Notes under the pieces: model-generated
What the model was told of the DNA's origin: nothing
The model's database searches: none
What the model saw: the letters and a program-made list of their open reading frames with translations, nothing else
Shown here: in pieces, positions 1 to 7,902 of the stretch
Numbering within the stretch: position 1 is the first letter of the stretch
Layout: each line of letters opens with the position of its first letter
Position numbers and translations under genes: made by a program
NCBI GenBank assembly: GCA_046050465.1
Contig: JBJOPS010000008.1
Span: forward strand, 1-64,000
Direction: 5' to 3'
DNA length: 64,000 nt
DNA from: Egaibacter sp046050465
GTDB lineage: Bacteria; Pseudomonadota; Gammaproteobacteria; Burkholderiales; Burkholderiaceae_C

Positions 1-128
1 CTGAGGCTAGGAGGTTTCAGGCGGATCAGTACTTTAGGCAGTGGGCTCCACCAGTAGCTGTTCGTGGTTTTTATAAAATCAGGAGCGGGGTAAGAAAAGT
101 ATTTTCCAGCCTCAATCAAAAAAATTAG
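1..128 (+). CDS. Possible 3' end of an unidentified gene
   Basis: Starting at base 3 there is an open plus-strand frame that runs to a TAG at 126-128 and continues off the left edge. It encodes about 41 residues ending FSSLNQKN, with aromatic and basic residues that look protein-like, but the piece is too short to recognise. If real, this gene converges on the tol genes. The opposite strand is also open here, so the call is weak. Bases 129-254 up to the tolA stop hold no gene I can support. Confidence 0.3.
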   Translation, partial: EARRFQADQYFRQWAPPVAVRGFYKIRSGVRKVFSSLNQKN

Positions 129-254
129 ACAGTAGATTTGACTGATCCTATGCTTGGGAGTGTCCGATTTCTGTGTGTGAGGCGGACTTGCTTGTCTCGG
201 TATAGGGAGCTTAAGCGCTACTCAAATCCGGGGGGCGTCTGGCGCTTCCTGAAA

Positions 255-1031
255 TCAATGCAGGCTCACGGTTAGTTCCAATCCGTCTTGAAGGAGGACT
301 CTTGGGATTTTCCCGTCTGTGTCCAGCGGGATGGATTCCATCTTGTCGATCGCCCTGAGAATCGATTCGTCCCAGGCTTTGTTACCGCTGGGAGTGACGA
401 TCCGGCGACTGGTGATGGTTCCGTTGGAACTGGTCCGGACGATGATGACAACTGTTGGGTTAGCGGCATTTGCGTTCACAAATGTGGTGTGTTGTTTGAT
501 CCGGGTCTGAATTCTTTCTGCGTAGCCGGTCGAGGGAGCGGACGATTGCTGAGCAGTTCCTGTTGCCAAAGATGCCCCATTCGCATTGGCAAGTCTGGCC
601 ATGCGTGCGATATTCGCCTGGCGTAAGGATTCCAGCTTCTTTGCGTTTTCTGCTTCGTTGCGACGGTCCTGCGCCAGTTTTTTCTCAATCTCGCGCTTTT
701 GTCGGAGTTGCTGTTCTTCGGCTTGCAGTTTTTCCTGAGCAATACGCTGTTTTGCCTGCTCAATCGCGATACTGACATTCGCGACTTCGGGTAATGGTTT
801 CACTGGAGATGCAGGGGGATGGGATTGCGGAAATGTCGGGGCCGCTTCTTGGGGAACTGCAGACCATAGCTCGGCCGATATCGAAATGATGGAGGTGGGC
901 TTCTTCCAGTTCGTCCCCCATGTCAGTGCAATGAGCAAAACAACATGGGCCAGAACGGCAAGGACGAGCGCGCGCGACAGGCCAGCGGTCTTGGGCGGTG
1001 CAAATTCAAAACGCTTATCAACCGCACGCAT
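255..1031 (-). CDS. tolA: TolA, inner-membrane linker of the Tol-Pal system
   Basis: TolA links the inner-membrane TolQ-TolR motor to TolB/Pal at the outer membrane during envelope constriction. The protein has an N-terminal membrane anchor (about residues 18-40), a short charged Ala/Lys/Glu/Gln coiled coil (about 90-140) and a C-terminal TonB/TolA-like domain that includes the GTITSRR region. At about 258 residues it is short for TolA because the coiled coil is small. I chose the ATG at 1031, preceded by GAGGG at good spacing; a TTG at 1043 overlaps the tolR stop. It follows tolQ and tolR in one operon. tolB is not found after it. Confidence 0.88.
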   Translation of the reverse strand: MRAVDKRFEFAPPKTAGLSRALVLAVLAHVVLLIALTWGTNWKKPTSIISISAELWSAVPQEAAPTFPQSHPPASPVKPLPEVANVSIAIEQAKQRIAQEKLQAEEQQLRQKREIEKKLAQDRRNEAENAKKLESLRQANIARMARLANANGASLATGTAQQSSAPSTGYAERIQTRIKQHTTFVNANAANPTVVIIVRTSSNGTITSRRIVTPSGNKAWDESILRAIDKMESIPLDTDGKIPRVLLQDGLELTVSLH

Positions 1032-1039
1032 GTTCACCC

Positions 1040-1462
1040 TCAATTAACAAGCTGAACAGAGAGCCCCACTCGCTTAACGCCTGCACGCTGCAGGTTGTCC
1101 ATGATTTTCACGACGGACTCGTATTGAATCGTACGATCGGCACTGATTAACACCGCCAAGCCCAGAGAGTCACTCTGTGCTTTTTTCACTGCGGCTGTCA
1201 GTTCCTCGCCACTGCGCATGAGGGTGGTTTGATTCTTGATTCGTAGCTCAATGGCATCATGCTTGGTGATGATGATCTGGATGATCTGATCAGGTTGCCT
1301 GCCAGCTTTGCCGACACTGGGCAAGTCAATCGCACCGGGAGTAATGAGTGGTGCCGTGACCATGAAGATGATCAGCAGTACCAGCATCACATCAATAAAC
1401 GGTACCATGTTGATTTCGTTAATAGTGCGTCTGCCACGACCTCGCCTAACCATGGATGGCAT
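1040..1462 (-). CDS. tolR: TolR, ExbD/TolR-family proton-channel subunit
   Basis: TolR forms the inner-membrane proton-driven motor with TolQ and energises TolA. The 140-residue protein has the family layout: a short basic cytoplasmic tail (residues 1-15), one membrane helix that starts at the conserved NMVPFIDVMLVLLIIFMV stretch with the proton-carrying Asp, and a periplasmic domain with the ISADRTIQYESVV motif typical of ExbD/TolR. It lies 15 bp after tolQ and touches the tolA start. The position between tolQ and tolA separates it from the second ExbD at 47.9-48.3 kb. Confidence 0.93.
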   Translation of the reverse strand: MPSMVRRGRGRRTINEINMVPFIDVMLVLLIIFMVTAPLITPGAIDLPSVGKAGRQPDQIIQIIITKHDAIELRIKNQTTLMRSGEELTAAVKKAQSDSLGLAVLISADRTIQYESVVKIMDNLQRAGVKRVGLSVQLVN

Positions 1463-1477
1463 GAAAATCCTCTCCTC

Positions 1478-2176
1478 TCAGCGATCTGGTGCCGGTTGTA
1501 CGCTTACGCTGGTGCTGCGCTGCAAGATGTTGGAAAACTCTTCCATAAAGGTTTCCAGACGGCTGGCTATCCGGTCAATATCACGAGCGAACCGGTTGTA
1601 TGCAACCACTGCCGGTATTGCAGCGAAAAGACCAATCGCAGTCGCGACCAATGCCTCAGCAATTCCGGGCGCCACTGTGGCCAGTGTTACTTGCTGTAAC
1701 GAGGCCAGACCAGTGAATGCATGCATGATTCCCCATACTGTTCCGAGCAAACCGACATAAGGGGAAACTGAGCCAACCGAGGCAAGAAACGACAGATTGA
1801 TCTCCACTGCATCAAGCTCTCGCTGAAAACTTGCACGCATGGCCCGTCTCGCCCCATCCATCAGCGTACCGGTGTCGGTGACTCGGCGCTCTCGCAGTTT
1901 GAGGTATTCACGCATACCGCTTGCGAAAATGCGCTCCATCGAGCCTGATTTGATGGATTTTCTGGTGGCCACATCGAATAGTTCTTTCAAAGTTGTGCCA
2001 GACCAAAACTCACGTTCGAATATTTCATTAAGAGAGTTGATCTCTCTCAAGGCGAAGATTTTGCGAAAAATTGCAGCCCAACTGGCTATTGAAATAACCA
2101 GCAACAGCAACATCACAAGTTGAACGACGATACTGGCATTCAATACTAAATGCAGAATAGACAGATCTTGATTCAT
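1478..2176 (-). CDS. tolQ: TolQ, MotA/TolQ/ExbB proton-channel subunit
   Basis: TolQ is the multi-pass inner-membrane partner of TolR in the proton-driven Tol-Pal motor. The 232-residue protein has a first membrane helix near residues 15-38 and two further helices near 130-155 and 170-195. The family signature VGLLGTVWGIMHAF lies at the second helix and a GLFAAIPAVVAYN stretch at the third. It starts the tolQRA string and sits 51 bp downstream of the aminotransferase stop, so it may be read through from the rib/nusB transcript. The thioesterase gene ybgC that often precedes tolQ is absent. I see no strong ribosome binding site. Confidence 0.92.
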   Translation of the reverse strand: MNQDLSILHLVLNASIVVQLVMLLLLVISIASWAAIFRKIFALREINSLNEIFEREFWSGTTLKELFDVATRKSIKSGSMERIFASGMREYLKLRERRVTDTGTLMDGARRAMRASFQRELDAVEINLSFLASVGSVSPYVGLLGTVWGIMHAFTGLASLQQVTLATVAPGIAEALVATAIGLFAAIPAVVAYNRFARDIDRIASRLETFMEEFSNILQRSTSVSVQPAPDR

Positions 2177-2227
2177 ATAAATTGTTTTGGCGCGTTGACA
2201 AACATTTTTTCAAAAGTAATGAGCAGA

Positions 2228-3412
2228 TCAGGCCAGGAGGGCTTGAAGTCTTGACACCGATTCCTGTAATTGAGACATGGAGTTTGCTGTAGAAAACCGG
2301 ATGAATTGATGCGTTTGGTGTACGCCAAAATCTCGCCCTGGGGTTACTGCGATGTGAGCACGCTTCATTAACTCGAATGCAAATTCCCAGCTATCCTTCA
2401 ACCCCAGTTTTTGACAAACCGTTGAGCAATCTGCCCAAGCGTAAAATCCACCATCGGGCATCACTGGGACATGAAGCCCCAAGGCGCGCAAGGCCGGGAT
2501 GAAGTAGTCTCTGCGGGCCATAAACTCTTGACGTCGTCGCTCATACTCATTCAAGCTACCTGACTCGAAGCAGGCAAGTGCGGCCATCTGCGACAGACTG
2601 CTTGGACAGATAAATAGATTTTGTGCCAAACGCTCTACTGTACCGACAAGCGCATCAGGAATGACCATCCACCCTAGGCGCCAGCCGGTCATACTGAAAT
2701 ACTTGCTGAAACTGTTGATGCTGATGATCTGATCATCCAAAGCCAGGGCAGTCTGGCTATATTGCGGATCAAAACTCAGTCCTAAATATATTTCATCTAT
2801 GAGGGTAACGCCCCCACGCGCGCAAACAGACTCATGAATGCTGCGTAGCTGGGCGCGGTCGATCGACGTGCCCGTTGGATTGGATGGAGATGCCAGGATG
2901 ACACCCCGGGTACGAGGACCCCAGGCAGCGAGAACCTTGGAGGCATCCAGTTGGAAGCGCTCCTGCTCGGTAACAGGAATTGCCACCGTCGTGGCCCCGG
3001 CCACACCCACAAAATGCCGATTGCATGGATAGCTGGGATCGGGTACCAGCATTTCATCTCCTTCGTCCAGGAGTGCTATGCAAGCCAAAAGGAGGGCGGC
3101 CGAAGCGCCAGCCGTTACCACAATTCGACTTGCCGGGATCGACACCCCAAATCGGGTTGCATACCACTCACTAAGTCGTTCCCGCAATTGTGGAATACCC
3201 AGTGCCGGAGTGTATTGAGTTACGCCGTCAAAAATGGCCTTGGCAGCTGCTTCCTGAACCAATGGTGGTGCTGTGAAGTCTGGCTCACCAATATTCAAAA
3301 AAACCATGGGTGAATCGGTGTTGGAGACAGTTTGCCCCGCGGCTACAGCTGCCTTGGCCATCTCCATCACGTAAAAAGGACTAATCCTGCTCGCTCTTGC
3401 TGAAATCTTCAT
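2228..3412 (-). CDS. PLP-dependent class I/II aminotransferase
   Basis: This fold-type I aminotransferase transfers amino groups with pyridoxal phosphate in the cytoplasm. It has the family's usual length (394 residues). Visible motifs are the substrate-entry loop FLNIGEPDFTAPP, the SPSNPTG motif, the LIDEIY cofactor Asp-Tyr site, the Schiff-base lysine in NSFSKYFSMTGWRLGW and a C-terminal FIRFS arginine. It resembles AspC/YbdL/alanine-type enzymes, and the sequence alone does not fix the substrate. It begins 8 bp after the nusB stop, so it is very likely cotranscribed with nusB and the rib genes. A role in amino acid supply is general family knowledge only. Confidence 0.88.
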   Translation of the reverse strand: MKISARASRISPFYVMEMAKAAVAAGQTVSNTDSPMVFLNIGEPDFTAPPLVQEAAAKAIFDGVTQYTPALGIPQLRERLSEWYATRFGVSIPASRIVVTAGASAALLLACIALLDEGDEMLVPDPSYPCNRHFVGVAGATTVAIPVTEQERFQLDASKVLAAWGPRTRGVILASPSNPTGTSIDRAQLRSIHESVCARGGVTLIDEIYLGLSFDPQYSQTALALDDQIISINSFSKYFSMTGWRLGWMVIPDALVGTVERLAQNLFICPSSLSQMAALACFESGSLNEYERRRQEFMARRDYFIPALRALGLHVPVMPDGGFYAWADCSTVCQKLGLKDSWEFAFELMKRAHIAVTPGRDFGVHQTHQFIRFSTANSMSQLQESVSRLQALLA

Positions 3413-3420
3413 GACTCAAG

Positions 3421-3960
3421 TCAAAGAGCCTGTCCCACGAAATGCCGGTCACTCAGAACCTCGGCGGCTCTCAAAGCCGGAGCCAGTCCGTTGAGAACGG
3501 CATTGACATATTTATACCCATCAGTTCCACCAAACTCCTTGGCCAGTTCAATGCACTCATTCATGACAACGCGCCATGGCACATCCAGACAATGCTTGAA
3601 TTCATAAGCACCAATCAACATGACGCCATGCTCAATGGGTGAGATTTCTTCCACACTGCGATCAAGCAAAGGAACGATTAATGCATCCAGCTCGATCCGC
3701 TGTTCAACACACCCACGCAACAACGCATCGAAGTGCACAGCATCTGCTTTTCCGAAGCCTGCCAGATCCCGGGTAAAGGCATCCACATCAGCAATGGCAT
3801 TTCGTCCAACAAGTGTTTGATAAAGTCCCTGTAAAGCAAATTCCCTGGCTCTGCTTCGACTGGATTTGCTTGCCGCTTTCCGTGCACCGGTACTGGTCAG
3901 TCCGGTACGGGACTGACGGGGAGGGCGCCTGGAGACTGTTCCCAGTTTCACATCGTTCAT
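3421..3960 (-). CDS. nusB: NusB, transcription antitermination factor
   Basis: NusB binds boxA RNA with NusE (S10) and supports antitermination on rRNA operons. The 179-residue protein has a basic N-terminal tail rich in Arg/Ser (about residues 1-38) and then the all-helical NusB fold, recognised from ARSRAREFALQGLYQ, the LLDRSVEEISPIEHGVMLIGAYEF core and the C-terminal DGYKYVNAVLNGLAP motif. The tail is longer than in E. coli NusB (139 aa). Its ATG overlaps the ribH stop (TAATG). ribH-nusB adjacency is widespread in proteobacteria. Confidence 0.95.
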   Translation of the reverse strand: MNDVKLGTVSRRPPRQSRTGLTSTGARKAASKSSRSRAREFALQGLYQTLVGRNAIADVDAFTRDLAGFGKADAVHFDALLRGCVEQRIELDALIVPLLDRSVEEISPIEHGVMLIGAYEFKHCLDVPWRVVMNECIELAKEFGGTDGYKYVNAVLNGLAPALRAAEVLSDRHFVGQAL

Positions 3961-4433
3961 TAAATCGCTTCCATTAAATTAACCATTTCCACAGCAACAC
4001 GGGCGGCATCGCGCCCTTTCTCCACTTTGCGTGCAATTGCTTGTTCAAGGTTTTCAGTGGTCAAGATAGCGTTGGCCACAGGCACCTGATAGTCAAGTGC
4101 TACGCGGCTCACCCCCGCACCAGACTCGTTGGCGACCAATTCAAAGTGGTAAGTTTGACCACGAATGATGCATCCTAACGCGATCAGTGCGTCGTATTTC
4201 GATTTTGCTGCCATCGCTTGAAGGGCAACAGGAATTTCAAGTGCGCCAGGGACAATTACGTGATCAATGTACTTTTCCCGCACCCCCAACGCCAACAACT
4301 CAGCCTTGCAAGCCAATGCAAGGGCATTGGTGATAGGTTCGTTAAAACGTGCCTGTACTATCCCAATGGACAACCTCTTGCTGTCTATGCGGCTTTCGGT
4401 GAAATCAGGGGTTCCTTTGTTGGCTCCAAACAT
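3960..4433 (-). CDS. ribH: Lumazine synthase (riboflavin synthase beta chain)
   Basis: RibH condenses the ribityl-aminopyrimidine with 3,4-dihydroxy-2-butanone 4-phosphate to give 6,7-dimethyl-8-ribityllumazine, the penultimate step of riboflavin synthesis. Family motifs seen are the substrate loop VPGALEIPVALQAMA, GCIIRGQTYHFELVANESG with the catalytic His, and VPVANAILTTENLEQA. I chose the ATG at 4433, giving 157 residues, the usual length; it is preceded by AGGA at 6 nt. A longer frame to 4505 would run into the upstream ribB stop region and lacks support. It sits between ribB and nusB in the same transcript. Confidence 0.95.
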   Translation of the reverse strand: MFGANKGTPDFTESRIDSKRLSIGIVQARFNEPITNALALACKAELLALGVREKYIDHVIVPGALEIPVALQAMAAKSKYDALIALGCIIRGQTYHFELVANESGAGVSRVALDYQVPVANAILTTENLEQAIARKVEKGRDAARVAVEMVNLMEAI

Positions 4434-4458
4434 CTTGATATCCTGTAGTGTTGACTGC

Positions 4459-5589
4459 TTAAATGAGCTCGGATGGGGCGATATAACCAACAATCTCCAG
4501 CCCATAACCAGTCATGCTTGGCATTCGCCTCGGGGTTCCGAGCAAGGTCATTTTATGAACCCCGCACTCACGCAGGATTTGAGCTCCCACGCCATAGGTC
4601 CGCAGGTCCATTCGTCCCCGCTGGGGGCCATGGCTAGCACGCGCCGTCCCGTCAAACTGGGATAGCAATTGGGCAGCACTCTCTCCACAATTTAACAGTA
4701 CAGCCACACCTTTTCCTTCTTCTTCAATGCGTGCGAGGGAAGCGCCCAGACTCCACGTATGCATCCCACGCCCTATCTCCAGCATATCCAGTACAGAAAG
4801 GGGCTCGTGGACCCGCACCGGTACTATGTCACCAGCTGACCAGATCCCCTTGACCAGGGCAAAATGCACTCCTTGACCCGGTTGGTCTTTGAACGCATGA
4901 ATGACAAACTCTCCCCAATTGGTCTGGATATGCCGGGAACCAAGCCGCTCAACAAGTGATTCAACTCGGCTTCGATACTCGATCAGACTGGCAATGGTGC
5001 CAATTTTCAGTCCATGTTCGGCAGCAAATATCTGCAAATCAGGCAACCGTGCCATGGTCCCATCGTCCTTCATGATTTCGCAAATGACAGCGGCGGGCGA
5101 GCAACCCGCCATGGCAGCAAGATCACAGCCCGCTTCAGTGTGACCGGCACGCATGAGAACACCGCCATCGACTGCCTGAAGGGGAAAGATGTGCCCTGGC
5201 TGTACCAAATCCACCGGGCGAGCACCGGGGGCTACAGCTACCTGAACAGTCCGCGCCCGATCGGCGGCAGATATCCCGGTTGTTACACCTTCAGCTGCTT
5301 CGATCGAAACTGTGAACGCGGTCCCCTTTTTGTCGCCATTTCGTGCGGTCATCGGGGTGAGCTGCAGAAGTTTGCAGCGCTCTTTTGTCAAAGTAAGGCA
5401 GATGAGCCCTCGCCCAAAGCGAGCCATGAAATTAATAGCTTCAGCACTGACATGGTCTGCTGCCAATACAAGATCGCCCTCATTTTCACGATCTTCTTCG
5501 TCAACCAGAATCACGATTTTTCCGGCCCGAATATCTGCCACGATCTCATCTACCGGGGAGATACCGGTGGTTGTTGCTGCATGTGTCAT
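4459..5589 (-). CDS. ribB: 3,4-dihydroxy-2-butanone-4-phosphate synthase with degenerate GTP cyclohydrolase II-like half (RibBX type)
   Basis: The N-terminal half (about residues 1-205) is a complete RibB, which makes the four-carbon precursor of lumazine from ribulose 5-phosphate. It carries EEDRENEGDLVLAAD and the RAGHTEAGCDLA active-site motif. The C-terminal half (about 215-376) follows the RibA fold but lacks the zinc-binding cysteines of GTP cyclohydrolase II: where CxxxxxxxxxxCxC is expected, it reads VHEPLSVLDMLEIGRGMH. I therefore do not call it bifunctional RibBA. It matches the proteobacterial RibBX variant. It overlaps ribE by 4 nt (ATGA). A true ribA is expected elsewhere. Confidence 0.9.
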   Translation of the reverse strand: MTHAATTTGISPVDEIVADIRAGKIVILVDEEDRENEGDLVLAADHVSAEAINFMARFGRGLICLTLTKERCKLLQLTPMTARNGDKKGTAFTVSIEAAEGVTTGISAADRARTVQVAVAPGARPVDLVQPGHIFPLQAVDGGVLMRAGHTEAGCDLAAMAGCSPAAVICEIMKDDGTMARLPDLQIFAAEHGLKIGTIASLIEYRSRVESLVERLGSRHIQTNWGEFVIHAFKDQPGQGVHFALVKGIWSAGDIVPVRVHEPLSVLDMLEIGRGMHTWSLGASLARIEEEGKGVAVLLNCGESAAQLLSQFDGTARASHGPQRGRMDLRTYGVGAQILRECGVHKMTLLGTPRRMPSMTGYGLEIVGYIAPSELI

Positions 5590-6233
5590 TGCGAAGCTTT
5601 CATTTCAGGTGAAGTGCCTCTTGAAATTGATAAACGCTCGACATATTTAGCGAGCATGTCGACCTCAAGGTTAACAACATCCCCATGAGTCAGTTCACCC
5701 AGCGTGGTGCTTTGTACGGTGTGCGGAATCAGGTTTATATGTGCTTCACAGCCACCCGGATAATCCTGAACCTGGTTGACAGTCAGACTCACACCGTTGA
5801 CGGTTAATGACCCCTTGTAAACCAGATACATGGCCAATGACTGGGGTATATCAAGCCGCAGATCCCAGCTCTCACCCGTTGGTTTGAAGCTGATGACATG
5901 CCCTACGCCATCAACGTGCCCTGAAACCAGATGCCCACCCAGTCGATCTCCTGCACGCAGCGCCTTCTCCAGGTTGATCCGGCCTGGCTGACCCAAGCAG
6001 ACAGTTTTTGACAAGGATTCGACCGAAATATCAACAAAAAATTGATGATTGACCAAATCCAGCAAGGCAACCGTCATGCATGCCCCATGAAGTGAAATAC
6101 TGTCGCCCAGGCTGACATCGGCTAAGAATCCGCTTGGGCAATCAATAGCAAGGCGGTTGCCGTGTCTGGCCGATGACCCCAGCGGGTGAACTGCCGATAT
6201 GTGCCCCACGGCCGTGATAATTCCAGTAAACAT
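5586..6233 (-). CDS. ribE: Riboflavin synthase alpha chain
   Basis: This enzyme dismutates two 6,7-dimethyl-8-ribityllumazine molecules into riboflavin. The 215-residue protein has the expected duplicated lumazine-binding barrels. The first starts MFTGIITAVG and contains SISLHGACMTV; the second contains LGGHLVSGHVDGVG and GSLTVNGVSLTVN. The length is normal. It overlaps the next gene, ribB, by 4 nt and lies 56 bp after ribD. That gap shows no FMN-riboswitch signature. It is called RibE or RibC depending on the organism. Confidence 0.95.
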   Translation of the reverse strand: MFTGIITAVGHISAVHPLGSSARHGNRLAIDCPSGFLADVSLGDSISLHGACMTVALLDLVNHQFFVDISVESLSKTVCLGQPGRINLEKALRAGDRLGGHLVSGHVDGVGHVISFKPTGESWDLRLDIPQSLAMYLVYKGSLTVNGVSLTVNQVQDYPGGCEAHINLIPHTVQSTTLGELTHGDVVNLEVDMLAKYVERLSISRGTSPEMKASQ

Positions 6234-6289
6234 GGCCTCATTTTCGCAGGGAAATGCAACAGGATGGCCAGCTGGAGAGTGGCTACTTG

Positions 6290-7447
6290 TTAAAAATGTT
6301 CCTTACCCAAAATATTGGCCCTAATTCTGAGGTCGTTGCCAACAAGCTCAATGGATTTGAATATCAATGGCAAAGCATCATCAATGCCGCGCAAAGGACC
6401 AAAGTCTGCCATGTCCCGCCCTTGGCCAATCAATTTTGGAGCCAGATACATCAAAAGCTCATCGACCAGATCTTCCCTCAGCAAGGCGCCATTGAGCTTG
6501 CTGCCAGCTTCCACGTGCAGCTCGTTGATTTCACGCAGTGCCAGATCAGCCAGCATGGTTTTTAAATCAACCTTTTCCTTTGTCTCATGGGTGGTGCCCG
6601 GCATATGGATGACGGTGGCGCCACGTGCCTGCAGGGCAGATTGTTTGACATTGTCCTTAGTGGCAGAGTAAATATATATGGATCGGTTGGGTATAAATAA
6701 ATGGGCATCCAGAGGCGTCTGGAGACGACTGTCAACAATCACCAGGTGAGGCTGACGCGGCGTGTCATGCAATCGCACATCCAGTCGCGGGTTGTCTTGC
6801 AAAACAGTCCCAATGCCTGTCAGCACAGCACAAGACCTGGCTCGCCAGGCATGCCCGTCCTTTCTGGCTGCATCGGCAGTAATCCACTGGCTGGCACCAT
6901 TATTCAAGGCAGTTTTACCATCCACAGATGCGGCAACTTTAAGGCGCACCCAAGGTGTTTTGCGTACCATGCGGCTAAAGAACCCGATATTGAGCTCCCT
7001 TGCGGCAATAGCCGCAGAGCTATCGGTAGGCAAGACCTCAACCTTGACTCCTGCTGCTAGCAGCCGTGCAAAACCGCGTCCGCTGACCAGAGGGTTGGGG
7101 TCCTCATGAATTGCAACTACCTTCTTGATGCCGGCCTGGATTAGCGCTTCACAGCACGGACCTGTCCGGCCTGAATGGGCGCAAGGCTCCAGAGTTACAT
7201 AAGCGGTTGCACCCTGCACCGGATTACGCAGGCTCTTCGCATTTTGCAGTGCAACTATTTCAGCGTGAGCCAAGCCCGCCCGCTGGGTGCTTCCCGTGCC
7301 AAGAATGTCGCCACTGTCAGATACAAGCACGCAACCCACTCTGGGATTGGGCGCGGTGACGTGCATTGCGCTCCTTGCTGCATCTAAAGCAGCAGATAGG
7401 GCTGCATTGTCACGTGCAGACCAGATGGGGATGGTGATTGGAATCAA
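6290..7447 (-). CDS. ribD: Bifunctional pyrimidine deaminase/reductase
   Basis: RibD performs steps two and three of riboflavin synthesis: deamination of the GTP-derived pyrimidine, then NADPH-dependent reduction of its ribosyl chain. Residues 15-155 are the deaminase, with the zinc motifs HAEIVAL and PCAHSGRTGPC. Residues 160-385 are the reductase, with RLKVAASVDGKTAL, ASQWITADAARKDGHAWRA and the VEAGSKLNGALL nucleotide-binding region. The length of 385 aa is normal. It begins 33 bp after the pilE-like stop, linking the pilin and riboflavin genes in one string. No separate promoter or riboswitch is evident in that gap. Confidence 0.95.
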   Translation of the reverse strand: MIPITIPIWSARDNAALSAALDAARSAMHVTAPNPRVGCVLVSDSGDILGTGSTQRAGLAHAEIVALQNAKSLRNPVQGATAYVTLEPCAHSGRTGPCCEALIQAGIKKVVAIHEDPNPLVSGRGFARLLAAGVKVEVLPTDSSAAIAARELNIGFFSRMVRKTPWVRLKVAASVDGKTALNNGASQWITADAARKDGHAWRARSCAVLTGIGTVLQDNPRLDVRLHDTPRQPHLVIVDSRLQTPLDAHLFIPNRSIYIYSATKDNVKQSALQARGATVIHMPGTTHETKEKVDLKTMLADLALREINELHVEAGSKLNGALLREDLVDELLMYLAPKLIGQGRDMADFGPLRGIDDALPLIFKSIELVGNDLRIRANILGKEHF

Positions 7448-7480
7448 TCCTGCTGTATGCCGTTTGCTGGTAGCTTGGCA

Positions 7481-7900
7481 TCATCTCCAGCAAGCCGCCA
7501 CCTCCGAATCTGTCCCTGCACCGGTAGACGATTTTTGGCCAGTTTGTGAAATCCCCAGCGTAGCGCACTGTGAATCATTGGCCTGACCGTTCTCTGGGAT
7601 TGCCTCGATATTAAAGGTCGTTGCAGTCGGCTCTCCCGCAGCAAATGCAAATGAATAAAACGAGGCTGACTCGGTTGAGCAAGTGAGCGTTGGCAGTATT
7701 GCGCCCGCATACGTCAGTGAACCGGTGTACCTGCGCTCCATGAATTGCGCTAGTTCCATCAGGCATCCGGCAGCCACAGCACGCCTGGTCCGCATGACAT
7801 GCTGCTGATATCCTGGTACTGCAATGGACGCCAATATCCCGATGACTGCGACAACGATCATCAGCTCTATCAGGGAAAACCCATGTGTATGACGTTTCAT
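7481..7900 (-). CDS. pilE: PilE-like minor type IV pilin
   Basis: This is a class III-signal prepilin, cleaved and N-methylated by PilD and assembled into or at the tip of type IV pili. A short leader MKRHTHG is followed by FSLIELMIVVAVIGILASIAVP, with Glu at mature position 5 and Pro near position 22. The C-terminal part carries cysteines (TLTCSTES, SQCATLG, AACWR) that could form the D-loop disulfide. At 139 residues it is the size of PilE-type minor pilins. It begins directly after the pilY1 stop, as in the fimU-pilVWXY1E operon of Pseudomonas. Confidence 0.88.
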   Translation of the reverse strand: MKRHTHGFSLIELMIVVAVIGILASIAVPGYQQHVMRTRRAVAAGCLMELAQFMERRYTGSLTYAGAILPTLTCSTESASFYSFAFAAGEPTATTFNIEAIPENGQANDSQCATLGISQTGQKSSTGAGTDSEVAACWR

Positions 7901-7902
7901 CC

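Noticed and set aside
4459..5589. Bifunctional RibBA annotation
   Set aside because: The zinc-binding cysteines required for GTP cyclohydrolase II are missing from the C-terminal half.
6234..6289. Possible FMN riboswitch in the rib genes
   Set aside because: The ribD-ribE gap is only 56 bp and shows none of the conserved FMN aptamer blocks; nor does the 33-bp pilE-ribD gap.
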